This document shows, in pieces, positions 1 through 6,733 of a stretch of 17,873 nucleotides of DNA; within the stretch, counting starts at the first letter, position 1, and each line of letters begins with the position of its first letter. The DNA is taken from positions 1 to 17,873 of the forward strand of contig CAZBDT010000036.1 in assembly GCA_964490745.1 (NCBI GenBank), in the 5' to 3' direction. Origin of the DNA: Litorimonas sp964490745 (GTDB taxonomy: Bacteria; Pseudomonadota; Alphaproteobacteria; Caulobacterales; Maricaulaceae). The translations under genes were made by a program, and so were the position numbers. Below the pieces are notes generated by a model. It was not told the origin of the DNA and made no database searches. It saw nothing but the letters and a program-made list of their open reading frames with translations.

Positions 1-168
1 GTGTTAGGGCGGAATAAAGTCAATATCGCGACCTTCTCTCTGGGCCGTATGGCCCAGGGCGACGAAGCCGTTTGTTTGGTCAGTGTAGACGGCGCAGTGT
101 CAGAGGCCGTCGCTGATGAAATCAAAGCGATTGATCAAGTCAAAATCGTCGACATTGTCGCGATGTAA
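1..168 (+). CDS. serA: D-3-phosphoglycerate dehydrogenase, C-terminal end (partial)
   Basis: This is the last 55 codons of a gene that begins upstream of the window, open from base 1 in frame 1 and ending at TAA. The peptide reads NKVNIATFSLGR, then QGDEAVCLVSVDG, then IDQVKIVDIVAM. This is the pattern of the C-terminal ACT domain of long-form phosphoglycerate dehydrogenase, the enzyme that starts serine synthesis by oxidising 3-phosphoglycerate. In that family the ACT domain binds serine for feedback control. Lying just upstream of purA also fits serA, a common neighbour in Alphaproteobacteria. The catalytic domain is outside the window, so the call rests on the ACT-like tail alone. Confidence 0.8.
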   Translation: MLGRNKVNIATFSLGRMAQGDEAVCLVSVDGAVSEAVADEIKAIDQVKIVDIVAM

Positions 169-176
169 TCAAGATA

Positions 177-203
177 CAGGAGGCTTGCATTCAAAGCCTC
201 CTG
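177..203 (+). terminator. Inverted repeat after serA, probable terminator
   Basis: A perfect 10-bp stem, CAGGAGGCTT (177-186) with AAGCCTCCTG (194-203), encloses a 7-nt loop and starts 8 nt after the serA stop. The downstream T-tract is poor (TCCTAAAG), so it is either a weak intrinsic terminator or a 3'-end stabilising hairpin. Confidence 0.6.
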
Positions 204-252
204 TCCTAAAGAATTGATCTCAATCTATCGGTCACCCCCACAGGACCACTCT

Positions 253-903
253 ATGATCAGACGGTTTTTATTGGCGATAGCCATATTCTCACTCGCATCA
301 CCCGCAGCTGGGCAAATATCTGAAGTTCGACTGGGCACAAATATCCACGATATTAATTGGACAGGGCTTGGAAATGGTGAAGCAAAGGAACGTTCAATTG
401 CGATAAATGGCGAGGTCGTTTTTGAAAAAGCTAAAGCTCTAAAATTTATAGGCTCTCCGCGTCCCTATATCGGCGCTACAATTAACTTAGAAAATGAAAC
501 AAGTTATGGCGGGGCAGGATTATTATGGCGAAAATCTTTTGCTGAAAAATTCTACATTGACGCCTCATTCGGCCTTGTGGCCCATAACGGCAATATTGAG
601 GTAGAAGCCTCCCCCCTCGTGCAAAGCGTCATTGATAACAACAACGATACAAGCGGGTTTACACCAGAGCAGCAGGCCCAATTCGCGGCAGAACTTGCAG
701 AATTTCGTGAGGGTCAGCAAAACGACATTGATTATGGAAGCCGAATTTTGTTCCGGCAACAATTAGCCCTCGGTTACCAATGGGCTGAAAATTGGTCGAC
801 CCATCTTTTTGTCGAGCATCTATCTAACGGAAAAATACTTGTCAGAGACCGACCGAATGAAGGCCTTGATAATGTGGGGCTCCGCACATCTTATCATTTC
901 TAA
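253..903 (+). CDS. PagL-type lipid A 3-O-deacylase, paralogue 1
   Basis: Predicted outer-membrane beta-barrel enzyme of 216 aa that removes the 3-O-linked acyl chain of lipid A. ATG 253 is chosen because AGGA lies 7 nt upstream and the protein then opens with a clean signal peptide (MIRRFLLAIAIFSLASPAAG). A TTG start at 214 would add 13 residues that look unlike a signal. The C-terminus carries HLSNG followed by NEG, giving His-x-Ser and a Glu exactly 14 residues after the His, the spacing of the PagL catalytic triad. It ends in YHF, a C-terminal aromatic typical of barrel proteins inserted by BAM. Compared with its neighbour it has a longer, Gln/Glu/Asn-rich surface loop (about 30-40 residues, VQSVIDNNN through FREGQQND). 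The next gene is a diverged copy. Family membership is confident; substrate specificity is inferred. Confidence 0.8.
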   Translation: MIRRFLLAIAIFSLASPAAGQISEVRLGTNIHDINWTGLGNGEAKERSIAINGEVVFEKAKALKFIGSPRPYIGATINLENETSYGGAGLLWRKSFAEKFYIDASFGLVAHNGNIEVEASPLVQSVIDNNNDTSGFTPEQQAQFAAELAEFREGQQNDIDYGSRILFRQQLALGYQWAENWSTHLFVEHLSNGKILVRDRPNEGLDNVGLRTSYHF

Positions 904-982
904 ATAAGATTTCATACGATCTAAATAAACCCGTAAGTTTAGCGCCCTCATATCTCGTTCAGGGACAGAGAGAGGACTTCCA

Positions 983-1564
983 ATGAAATTTTTACTTGGC
1001 GCATTCCTATGCGCATCATCCGCCATGTCGGCTTTCGCACAAGTCGCAGAAGTAAGAGCGGGTGCAGCCATACATGATCTCGGCTGGTCGGTAATAAATG
1101 CGGATGGAGATGAAGAGAAATCAGTCGCATTCAATGCGGAGATTATTTTCGAAGAGCCTAAATTTTTAAAATGGGCGCTTTCCCCTCAGCCCTATATCGG
1201 CGGGACTTTAAACGTAGAGGGCAAAACAAGCTATGGGGGAGCCGGGTTACTTTGGCGACAGAATTTAGGTGAAAAACTTTACGGCGACTTCGCGTTAGGC
1301 GTTGTCGTGCATAATGGTGTGTTAGACCTTGAGGACGTCCGATCCAAATCCTCGAATATAAGTGAATTTTTAGACATAATTAGGAATAATAACCTTTACG
1401 GATCACGCGTCTTATTTCGACCCCAACTCACACTTGGCGTGAATCTCTCAGATGAATGGGCGGTCGAAGGCTTTGTCGAACATATCTCTCACGCAGGCCT
1501 TCTCTCTGACGGGCCGAATGAAGGATCAGATGCTGCCGGGTTTCGTATCAACAGAAAATTCTAG
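983..1564 (+). CDS. PagL-type lipid A 3-O-deacylase, paralogue 2
   Basis: 193-aa predicted secreted beta-barrel, paralogous to the preceding gene. Both have EVR.G..IHD near the start, SP.PYIG in the first third, TSYGGAGLLWR in the middle, YGSR.LFR later, and FVEH.S...PNEG at the end. The signal peptide is MKFLLGAFLCASSAMSAFAQ. ATG 983 has GAGGA six nt upstream. The catalytic His and Ser are present (HIS), but the residue after the Ser is His (HISHAG) where paralogue 1 has Asn (HLSNG), and the His-to-Glu spacing is 13 rather than 14. Activity may therefore differ or be lost. It ends in RKF, again a terminal Phe. A strong hairpin with a T-tract follows before purA, so the two PagL genes probably form one transcription unit. 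Confidence 0.77.
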   Translation: MKFLLGAFLCASSAMSAFAQVAEVRAGAAIHDLGWSVINADGDEEKSVAFNAEIIFEEPKFLKWALSPQPYIGGTLNVEGKTSYGGAGLLWRQNLGEKLYGDFALGVVVHNGVLDLEDVRSKSSNISEFLDIIRNNNLYGSRVLFRPQLTLGVNLSDEWAVEGFVEHISHAGLLSDGPNEGSDAAGFRINRKF

Positions 1565-1630
1565 TGATAACTACATCCCAAGACTCGCATCCATGGACAG
1601 ACTCAGCTAAGGGCCGAATGAAGTTATCCT

Positions 1631-1679
1631 AACGCGGTTGCTTCTCCCACTTATGGGGATGAGGGCCGCGTTTTATTTT
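1631..1679 (+). terminator. Strong intrinsic-terminator hairpin directly before purA (possible attenuator)
   Basis: AACGCGG (1631-1637) pairs with CCGCGTT (1666-1672). An inner stem of about 7 pairs with one mismatch (CTTCTCCC with GGGGATGAG) lies inside it, and TTTTATTTT follows (1671-1679). The T-tract ends 11 nt before the purA ATG at 1691. It can terminate the PagL transcripts. Any purA message started further upstream would also have to pass it, so it may act as a leader attenuator. Confidence 0.7.
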
Positions 1680-1690
1680 GCGAGTGTGTC

Positions 1691-2983
1691 ATGGCAAATG
1701 TCGTCGTCGTCGGGTCTCAGTGGGGTGATGAAGGTAAGGGTAAAATCGTCGATTGGCTGTCCAGTCGCGCGGATGTCGTCGCCCGCTTCCAAGGCGGTCA
1801 TAATGCGGGTCATACGCTCGTCGTAGATGGTACAACCTATAAACTCTCCCTCCTACCATCCGGTATTGTACGCGGTGGCAAGCTCTCCGTTATCGGGAAC
1901 GGCGTTGTTCTCGACCCTTGGGCCTTCTTAGACGAAGTCAAACGGATCAAAGCGCAAGGTGTGACGATTGATTCAGAAAGTCTGCAAATATCCGAATCCG
2001 CCGCGCTGATCTTACCTATCCATTCCGAATTGGACGGCATTCGTGAGAACCGCGCAGACGGCATAAAGATCGGCACGACAAAGCGCGGCATCGGCCCGGC
2101 TTATGAAGATAAAGTTGCGCGTCGTGCCATCCGCGTTTGTGATTTGGCCGACCCAGAACATCTTCATTCCCGCGTCGAAAACCTCTTACATCACCACAAT
2201 GCGCTTCGCCGAGGTCTGGGTAAACCGGAAACAGATGCCGCCGAGTTGACGCAAAAATTATTGGATGTTGCGCCACATATCCTACCCTTCATGGCCCCTG
2301 TTTGGCATACGCTGGATGAAGCGTCTAAGGCCGAAAAGCGCATTTTATTTGAAGGTGCGCAAGGCACAATGCTTGACATAGACCACGGGACCTATCCCTT
2401 CGTCACCAGCTCAAACACCATTGCAGGACAAGCCGCTGCGGGTTCAGGTATGGGACCGGGCGCTCTGAATTATGTTCTGGGTATCACGAAAGCCTACACA
2501 ACCCGCGTGGGAGAAGGCCCCTTCCCGACCGAACTGTTTGACGATGTTGGCCAGCGCTTAGGCGAGCGCGGACATGAGTTCGGAACCGTTACGGGCCGTC
2601 AACGCCGGTGCGGTTGGTTTGATGCCGTTATGGTCCGTCAGGCCATCATCACGGGCGGCATTACGGGTATCGCCTTGACGAAACTGGACGTTTTGGACGG
2701 ATTGCCGGAGTTGAAAATTTGTACGGGCTATCGCTTAGACGGCAAAATCCTGAAACGCCTGCCGGCCGGAGCCGCCAATCAAGCGGCTGTGCAGCCGATC
2801 TATGAGAGCCTACCCGGCTGGTCAGGCAGCACAAGAGGCGCGCGTAGCTGGGCTGATCTGCCTGCTGAAGCCGTGAAATATGTCCGACGCGTTGAAGAAT
2901 TGATTGGTTGCCCGGTCGGCATGGTCTCCACCTCGCCGGAACGTGAAGACGTCATCTTGATGCGCGACCCGTTCAAGGCCTAA
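1691..2983 (+). CDS. purA: Adenylosuccinate synthetase
   Basis: Cytosolic enzyme of AMP synthesis: IMP + Asp + GTP gives adenylosuccinate + GDP + phosphate. The 430-aa length is normal. The N-terminus has the GTP/phosphate loop QWGDEGKGK with catalytic Asp13, and GGHNAGHT with catalytic His41. Later motifs are TTKRGIGPAYEDK (IMP binding), LFEGAQGTMLDID, SSNTIAGQAAAG, and TGRQRRCGWFD (Arg loop contacting IMP/Asp). Near the C-terminus is STSPEREDVIL, the nucleotide-contacting tail. The ATG at 1691 gives the canonical N-terminus. Its ribosome-binding site is poor (only GCGAGTG upstream), and the strong hairpin at 1631-1679 sits almost on the start codon, so either attenuation or a near-leaderless message is likely. 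No clear terminator is seen after the TAA. Confidence 0.97.
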   Translation: MANVVVVGSQWGDEGKGKIVDWLSSRADVVARFQGGHNAGHTLVVDGTTYKLSLLPSGIVRGGKLSVIGNGVVLDPWAFLDEVKRIKAQGVTIDSESLQISESAALILPIHSELDGIRENRADGIKIGTTKRGIGPAYEDKVARRAIRVCDLADPEHLHSRVENLLHHHNALRRGLGKPETDAAELTQKLLDVAPHILPFMAPVWHTLDEASKAEKRILFEGAQGTMLDIDHGTYPFVTSSNTIAGQAAAGSGMGPGALNYVLGITKAYTTRVGEGPFPTELFDDVGQRLGERGHEFGTVTGRQRRCGWFDAVMVRQAIITGGITGIALTKLDVLDGLPELKICTGYRLDGKILKRLPAGAANQAAVQPIYESLPGWSGSTRGARSWADLPAEAVKYVRRVEELIGCPVGMVSTSPEREDVILMRDPFKA

Positions 2984-3085
2984 TTCCCTTTCGAGTTTTT
3001 TAACCATAGATACAGATTAAAACGCAATTTAACAATTTGCAACCTGACAGAGCTATGCCCGTTTTGAGTGAAATGGGAGAGTATC

Positions 3086-3559
3086 ATGGATTTAAAAGAA
3101 ATCGGTATTGGCGGCGTCGTTGTCATAGGCGGTGCGATTTACGGGATTAGTGAATATGGTTTGTCAGACGTTCTGACGGATGAAATGAAACATGTTCATG
3201 AAATTCCAATGGAAGAACGCGAGGCCTATATGTCCTCTGTCGTGACACAATTCACCGAATTTTATGAAGGCGCAACATATGGCACAGACGATTTCAATTT
3301 CGTCGGCAGCCTGAAATATGACCTCAATCCGAAACGAACAGAATTTATTGAAGTCGTGCAATCCCTGCACGAGGTTCCAAAGGCAGAAATTAAAAATCTG
3401 CGCAAATATTACGCAGGCCAATGGATGTGCGACTTTGAAGACAGCACAATGTTCACAGATAAAGGGTGGTCCTATACCACCAAAATGAAGAACAAAGACG
3501 GGCGCATTATGGTGACAATTAGCTGTAAGCCAGAACAAACGCTTGGACTACGCAGTTAA
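3086..3559 (+). CDS. Uncharacterised membrane-anchored protein, 157 aa
   Basis: I do not recognise the family. ATG 3086 is preferred because GGGAGA ends 5 nt upstream; a GTG at 3068 would add six residues and lacks a ribosome-binding site. The protein opens with one hydrophobic, glycine-rich segment (residues about 5-24, IGIGGVVVIGGAIYG), either an uncleaved anchor or a signal. The rest is a soluble acidic domain with HVHEIPMEEREAYMSSVV and a compact C-terminal part rich in aromatics and Lys, with two cysteines (WMCDFED and ISCKPEQ). Spacing from purA (102 nt) and a following perfect hairpin suggest a single-gene unit. Reading-frame length, a good Shine-Dalgarno and neighbour-like codon use support a real gene. 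Confidence 0.75.
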   Translation: MDLKEIGIGGVVVIGGAIYGISEYGLSDVLTDEMKHVHEIPMEEREAYMSSVVTQFTEFYEGATYGTDDFNFVGSLKYDLNPKRTEFIEVVQSLHEVPKAEIKNLRKYYAGQWMCDFEDSTMFTDKGWSYTTKMKNKDGRIMVTISCKPEQTLGLRS

Positions 3560-3572
3560 TCAACTCTAAGAT

Positions 3573-3600
3573 AATGCCGTGGCGTTGAAACCACGGCATT
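3573..3600. terminator. Perfect inverted repeat after the 157-aa gene, probable terminator
   Basis: AATGCCGTGG (3573-3582) and CCACGGCATT (3591-3600) form a 10-bp perfect stem with an 8-nt loop, 13 nt after the stop codon. No T-tract follows on either strand, so efficiency is uncertain. Confidence 0.5.
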
Positions 3601-3604
3601 CGCA

Positions 3605-3616
3605 TATTCATGAATA
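3605..3616. promoter_or_regulatory. 12-bp perfect palindrome upstream of the EamA transporter gene
   Basis: TATTCATGAATA is a perfect palindrome ending 12 nt before the ATG at 3629, in the only space available for that gene's leader. It could be an operator half-site pair. A chance origin is possible because only one copy is seen. Confidence 0.25.
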
Positions 3617-3628
3617 ACAGATAGACAT

Positions 3629-4573
3629 ATGCGCGCGGGTCTATATCTGCGCGGCATGAGCTCTGAGACGGACAATACGATATCCGAAAATTCACCCTTA
3701 AGCGGGTGGCTTCTGATCGGCGTCGCCCTATTCCTCATCCTTGTATGGGGTAGCGCCTTCACGATGGTTGGGGCCGCCGTGCGCACGCTCTCGCCGGAAT
3801 GGCTGGTGGCCTATCGCATGATGTTCGGCGCAGGTCTTGTCTATGGCTATGCGCGCTTTATTGGACATCGTTTGCCGCCTTTGAAAGACCCGCGTTGGAT
3901 TTGGCACGCGGTTTTGGGGACGACAGGGGCTAGCTTACCTTTTGTGCTGATCGCGGTTGGGCAGAAGACCGTAGATAGCGGCCTGACAGCGATTTTGGTC
4001 GGGACCATGCCGCTCATTACAATTATTCTGGCGCATTTTTTTACCAATGAAAAACTGACCGTGATGAAGCTCATTGGGTTTTTGATGGGGTTTGCGGGTA
4101 TCGTCATCCTGTTTTTACCGAAAGATTTGTCCCTGTCTCTTGTTGCGGATTGGCAAGCCCAACTCCTGATCCTGATGGGGTCGGCCTGCTATGCGATCAC
4201 AACCATTGTTGCGAGCCGGAAACCTGAAACACCCTCCCCTGTCGGAGCCCCCATGATGTTGATGATTGGCGCGGTGTTATCGACCTTTTGGGCCTCCGCG
4301 GTTTCAGGCCCTCCGCCCAAGCCGGATTTGGTCGCTCTGCTCTGCGTGATGGGTCTAGGCGTTGGCTCCACCGCCATTGCCACGATCACCTATCTTTGGG
4401 TCATTGATGTGGCAGGGCCGAGCGTGATGGCGCGTATTAATTACTTCGTGCCCGTCTGTTCCGTGATCTTGGGGGTTATCTTCTTAGACGAAATTTTGGA
4501 TTGGCGGATTTTCGTCGCGCTGTTCGTGATTATATTGGGCGTCATCGTCTCGAGGATGGGCCGAAAGACCTAA
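3629..4573 (+). CDS. EamA/DMT-superfamily transporter
   Basis: Inner-membrane permease of the drug/metabolite transporter superfamily, 314 aa. It has about ten hydrophobic segments in two EamA repeats, roughly residues 24-160 and 175-312. Typical features are LVWGSAFTMVGAAV in TM1, TLSPEWLVAYRMMFGAG at TM2, a PLITIILAHFFTNEKLT motif at the end of TM4 (family pattern: P..t.l.a...l.E), and its counterpart NYFVPVCSVILGVIFLDEIL in the second half. The substrate cannot be read from sequence; relatives export amino acids or metabolites. The start is uncertain: ATG 3629 and ATG 3656 (ten codons in) both lack a good ribosome-binding site. The stop codon overlaps the stop of convergent thiD by 3 nt, leaving no room for a terminator between them. 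Confidence 0.9.
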   Translation: MRAGLYLRGMSSETDNTISENSPLSGWLLIGVALFLILVWGSAFTMVGAAVRTLSPEWLVAYRMMFGAGLVYGYARFIGHRLPPLKDPRWIWHAVLGTTGASLPFVLIAVGQKTVDSGLTAILVGTMPLITIILAHFFTNEKLTVMKLIGFLMGFAGIVILFLPKDLSLSLVADWQAQLLILMGSACYAITTIVASRKPETPSPVGAPMMLMIGAVLSTFWASAVSGPPPKPDLVALLCVMGLGVGSTAIATITYLWVIDVAGPSVMARINYFVPVCSVILGVIFLDEILDWRIFVALFVIILGVIVSRMGRKT

Positions 4574-5436
4574 TTCGTCAGACCCTTTAAGGCGGCAAAA
4601 GGATTATTCGAAGGCGGAGTCTCCTCCTCTTCCTCACTCAGCGCCAAACCATGATTAAGCGGACCATGGCCTTTCTCTGACCCGAAACCGGGCGCTGTGC
4701 GAATAGCTTCGAACACAAATTCCCGCGCCCGCATGACAGCCTCATCCAGATCAAGGCCGAGCGCCATATTCGCCGCAACAGCGCTCGCCAGCGTGCAGCC
4801 TGTTCCGTGGGTGTGGCGTGTGCGCAGGCGCGGACCAGACATGATATTTGCGCCCTCTTCGCTGACCAAAACATCGACAACGGATTTCCCGTCCAGATGC
4901 CCACCTTTCATCAAAGCTGCGTAGACACCGCGTTCTAGCAGTGCGTCGCCCGCTTTTGAGAGATCATCAACGTCATCTACTTTTAGCCCCGTCAGCAGTT
5001 CTGCCTCCGGCACATTAGGCGTGACCAGGTCGGCCAAAGGCAGAAGCGTATCACGCAACGCCTCAACCGCGTCCTCGTTCAAAAGCGCGTCGCCTGATGT
5101 CGCCACGGCGACGGGGTCGAGGATCACAAAGGCATCCAGCTCGTCCACAGCCTCTGCCACGACCTCGATAATCTCTTTCGTGCCGAGCATACCGATCTTC
5201 ACGACATCCGCGCCAATGTCAGACAAACAGGCCTCGATCTGTGCTTTAACGAGGGCGGCAGGCATCATCTCCACCGCGTGAACGCCCAACGTATTTTGCG
5301 CCGTCACCGCCGTCACTGCGGTCATGGCATAGGCACCAAAAGCCGAGCAGGTCTTGATGTCAGCTTGAATGCCAGCCCCCCCACCGGAGTCAGACCCGGC
5401 GATAATAAGAACGCGGCCTAGGGTATCTTGGGTCAT
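4570..5436 (-). CDS. thiD: Hydroxymethylpyrimidine/phosphomethylpyrimidine kinase
   Basis: Cytosolic ribokinase-fold kinase of thiamine synthesis. It phosphorylates HMP and then HMP-P, making HMP-PP for thiamine phosphate synthase. Motifs in the 288 residues are IIAGSDSGGGAGIQAD (11-26, substrate loop), KIGML (80-84), DPVAVATSG (107-115, where the common form is DPVMVA.SG), TPNVPEAELL (139-148), KGGH (177-180), and HTHGTGCTLAS (208-218, anion hole and catalytic region). It then has GHGPLNH near residue 256. The C-terminus carries an extra acidic tail (SEEEEE) beyond the usual end. Upstream on the same strand lies folP, but the 387-bp GIY-YIG element separates them; one of its hairpins ends about 20 nt from the thiD ATG. 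No TPP riboswitch is visible, and the ribosome-binding site is weak. Confidence 0.95.
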   Translation of the reverse strand: MTQDTLGRVLIIAGSDSGGGAGIQADIKTCSAFGAYAMTAVTAVTAQNTLGVHAVEMMPAALVKAQIEACLSDIGADVVKIGMLGTKEIIEVVAEAVDELDAFVILDPVAVATSGDALLNEDAVEALRDTLLPLADLVTPNVPEAELLTGLKVDDVDDLSKAGDALLERGVYAALMKGGHLDGKSVVDVLVSEEGANIMSGPRLRTRHTHGTGCTLASAVAANMALGLDLDEAVMRAREFVFEAIRTAPGFGSEKGHGPLNHGLALSEEEEETPPSNNPFAALKGLTN

Positions 5437-5456
5437 AGAGGTTTCTTTCAGTTTTT

Positions 5457-5489
5457 GTCATCCTCCGACTTGATCGGAGGATCTATTCG
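5457..5489 (+). repeat. Left 33-nt palindromic repeat
   Basis: GTCAT is followed by a 9-bp stem, ATCCTCCGA (5460-5468) with TCGGAGGAT (5474-5482), and a CTTGA loop; CTATTCG completes the unit. It matches the reverse complement of 5811-5843 at 25 of 33 positions. Six of the eight differences form three compensatory base pairs in the stem. Confidence 0.75.
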
Positions 5490-5495
5490 CAAAGC

Positions 5496-5795
5496 TTATA
5501 GAAATTCGTAACTGCCAGGATCGATATCCCGCCAGTTCGGATTTGTCTTTTCAATTAACTCGATTTTCCAATTACGATCCCATCCTTTAAGCCGTTTCTC
5601 ATAAGCAATAGCTTCTGCAATCAATTCAAATTCTTCGATATAGACTAATCTATGAACTCAATATTTTGAAGTGAATGAGTTGGGATGAAAATTAGTTTTA
5701 TGTTGGTTTACTATCGCAGCTAGATTACGTGTTACTCCGATGTATATTGTTCCATTTTTGTAAGACACCATAATGTAAACATAAGCGTATGCCAT
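5496..5795 (-). pseudogene. GIY-YIG nuclease (UPF0213/YhbQ-like), broken by one in-frame TGA
   Basis: Read from ATG 5795 on the minus strand, the 99 codons give a small GIY-YIG domain: AYVYIM (GIY position), GTIYIGVTRNL (YIG position), and then EAIAYEKRLKGW with the conserved Glu66. The end is NWKIELIEKTNPNWRDI, typical of the UPF0213 group. Codon 46 is TGA (5658-5660), in the spot where relatives read KYG(V/D)..LVYYE, so one G-to-T change in a GGA codon would explain it. The frame is intact on both sides. The catalytic Arg region (usually L..R..EH) reads LAAIVNQH, so the Arg is also missing. TGA is the normal stop of folP and ruvB here, so recoding is unlikely. Same strand as folP and thiD. 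Confidence 0.8.
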
Positions 5796-5810
5796 AAACT
5801 AATAATTCTT

Positions 5811-5843
5811 CGAATGGATTGTCCGGTCACGCCGGACAATGAC
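5811..5843 (-). repeat. Right 33-nt palindromic repeat
   Basis: CGAATGG is followed by a 9-bp stem, ATTGTCCGG (5818-5826) with CCGGACAAT (5832-5840), and a TCACG loop; GAC closes the unit, giving ATGAC at the outer edge. It is the inverted partner of 5457-5489 and ends 13 nt from the folP stop codon. Confidence 0.75.
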
Positions 5844-5856
5844 ATCTTTATGGAAG

Positions 5857-6672
5857 TCACCCATCCCCTATCGCCTCCCAAACCCGCATGGCTTGCACCG
5901 TCTCACTCACATCATGCACGCGCAATATATCTGCCCCCATCTGCGCGGACCAGAGGGCGGTGGCGATGGAGCCGCCGAGTCGGTCATCTACTTCTGAGCC
6001 GTCAATGCGTCCAATAAAACTCTTCCGACTTGCGCCCATCAGCATAGGAAAGCCGAAGGCTTTAAATTGATCAAGATGCCGCAAAATGGCGAGGTTATCC
6101 GCTTGGCGTTTCCCAAAGCCAATACCGGGATCGAGGGTAATAGCTGATCTGTCTACGCCCGCCGCGCAAACATCTTCGACACGCTGTTTCAGCCAGTCCA
6201 AAATATCCGCAACAGCGTCTTCATAATTCGGATTATCCTGCATCGTCTCCGGACGACCCTGCGCATGCATCAAGATCACAGGACAGCCTAGATCAGCCGC
6301 CATTTGTGGGGACCGCGCATCAAACCCCAGCGCCGAGACATCATTCCAAATATCTGCACCGGAGAGAAGTGCGGCCTCAGCCACATCTGGTTTTCGCGTA
6401 TCAATCGAAATCATGACGTCTTCATCATAATCGCGAGTCGCATGGCGTATCGCTTTAATCACGGGAACGGTGCGCCGGATTTCCTCGACCACCTCGATTT
6501 CCTGCGCGCCGGGACGCGTACTCTCACCGCCAATATCCAGAATATCCGCGCCCTGCTCGATCAGGCGTAAAGCCTGTTTGACGGCCAATTCCACAGTCTC
6601 ATATTGACCGCCATCAGAAAAACTATCCGGCGTGACATTTAAAATGCCCATAATGCGAGGACGGGTGAACAT
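5857..6672 (-). CDS. folP: Dihydropteroate synthase
   Basis: TIM-barrel enzyme of folate synthesis, joining p-aminobenzoate to dihydropterin pyrophosphate; the sulfonamide target. The 271 residues hold MGILNVTPDSFSDGG (8-22, first DHPS signature), ILDIGGESTRPG (44-55, second signature), ISIDTRKP (88-95), WNDVSAL (109-115), and LDPGIGFGK (180-188). GASRKSFIG (213-221) carries the pterin-phosphate-binding Arg/Lys, and RVHDV (251-255) has the C-terminal His. ATG 6672 gives the usual short N-terminus; the ribosome-binding site is weak. It lies 69 nt after ftsH, with an intrinsic terminator between them, so it probably needs its own promoter or read-through. The GIY-YIG element begins 13 nt beyond its stop. 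Confidence 0.96.
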   Translation of the reverse strand: MFTRPRIMGILNVTPDSFSDGGQYETVELAVKQALRLIEQGADILDIGGESTRPGAQEIEVVEEIRRTVPVIKAIRHATRDYDEDVMISIDTRKPDVAEAALLSGADIWNDVSALGFDARSPQMAADLGCPVILMHAQGRPETMQDNPNYEDAVADILDWLKQRVEDVCAAGVDRSAITLDPGIGFGKRQADNLAILRHLDQFKAFGFPMLMGASRKSFIGRIDGSEVDDRLGGSIATALWSAQMGADILRVHDVSETVQAMRVWEAIGDG

Positions 6673-6704
6673 GGCGCTTAATTAGTGTTTCAGCTGCATA
6701 GAGC

Positions 6705-6733
6705 AATAAAAAACCCGCTCAAAGAGCGGGTTT
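6705..6733 (-). terminator. Intrinsic terminator of ftsH
   Basis: On the minus strand, AAACCCGCTC and GAGCGGGTTT form a 10-bp stem with a 3-nt loop (6711-6733), followed by TTTTTTATT (6705-6713, overlapping the stem end). It starts 8 nt after the ftsH stop. A textbook Rho-independent terminator. Confidence 0.9.

Larger units (their letters stand above)
5457..5843. mobile_element. Hairpin-bracketed GIY-YIG insertion (REP-like element, 387 bp)
   Basis: An AT-rich block sits between folP and thiD. It begins and ends with two 33-nt copies of one palindromic repeat in inverted orientation (5457-5489 and 5811-5843), both with GTCAT at the outer edge and CGAAT at the inner edge. Inside is a broken GIY-YIG nuclease gene. 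Composition is clearly lower in GC than the flanking genes. No convincing target duplication is visible. The layout resembles REP sequences bracketing an associated nuclease, as in REP/RAYT systems, but with GIY-YIG in place of a Y1 transposase. Treating it as mobile is inference. Confidence 0.5.

Noticed and set aside
5658..5660. In-frame TGA in the GIY-YIG gene read as selenocysteine or Trp
   Set aside because: TGA is used as the stop of folP and ruvB here, there is no sign of recoding, and the aligned residue in relatives is usually Gly.
5437..5856. TPP riboswitch upstream of thiD
   Set aside because: The region is filled by the GIY-YIG element, with only 20 nt between its hairpin and the thiD ATG; no thi-box-like core is visible.
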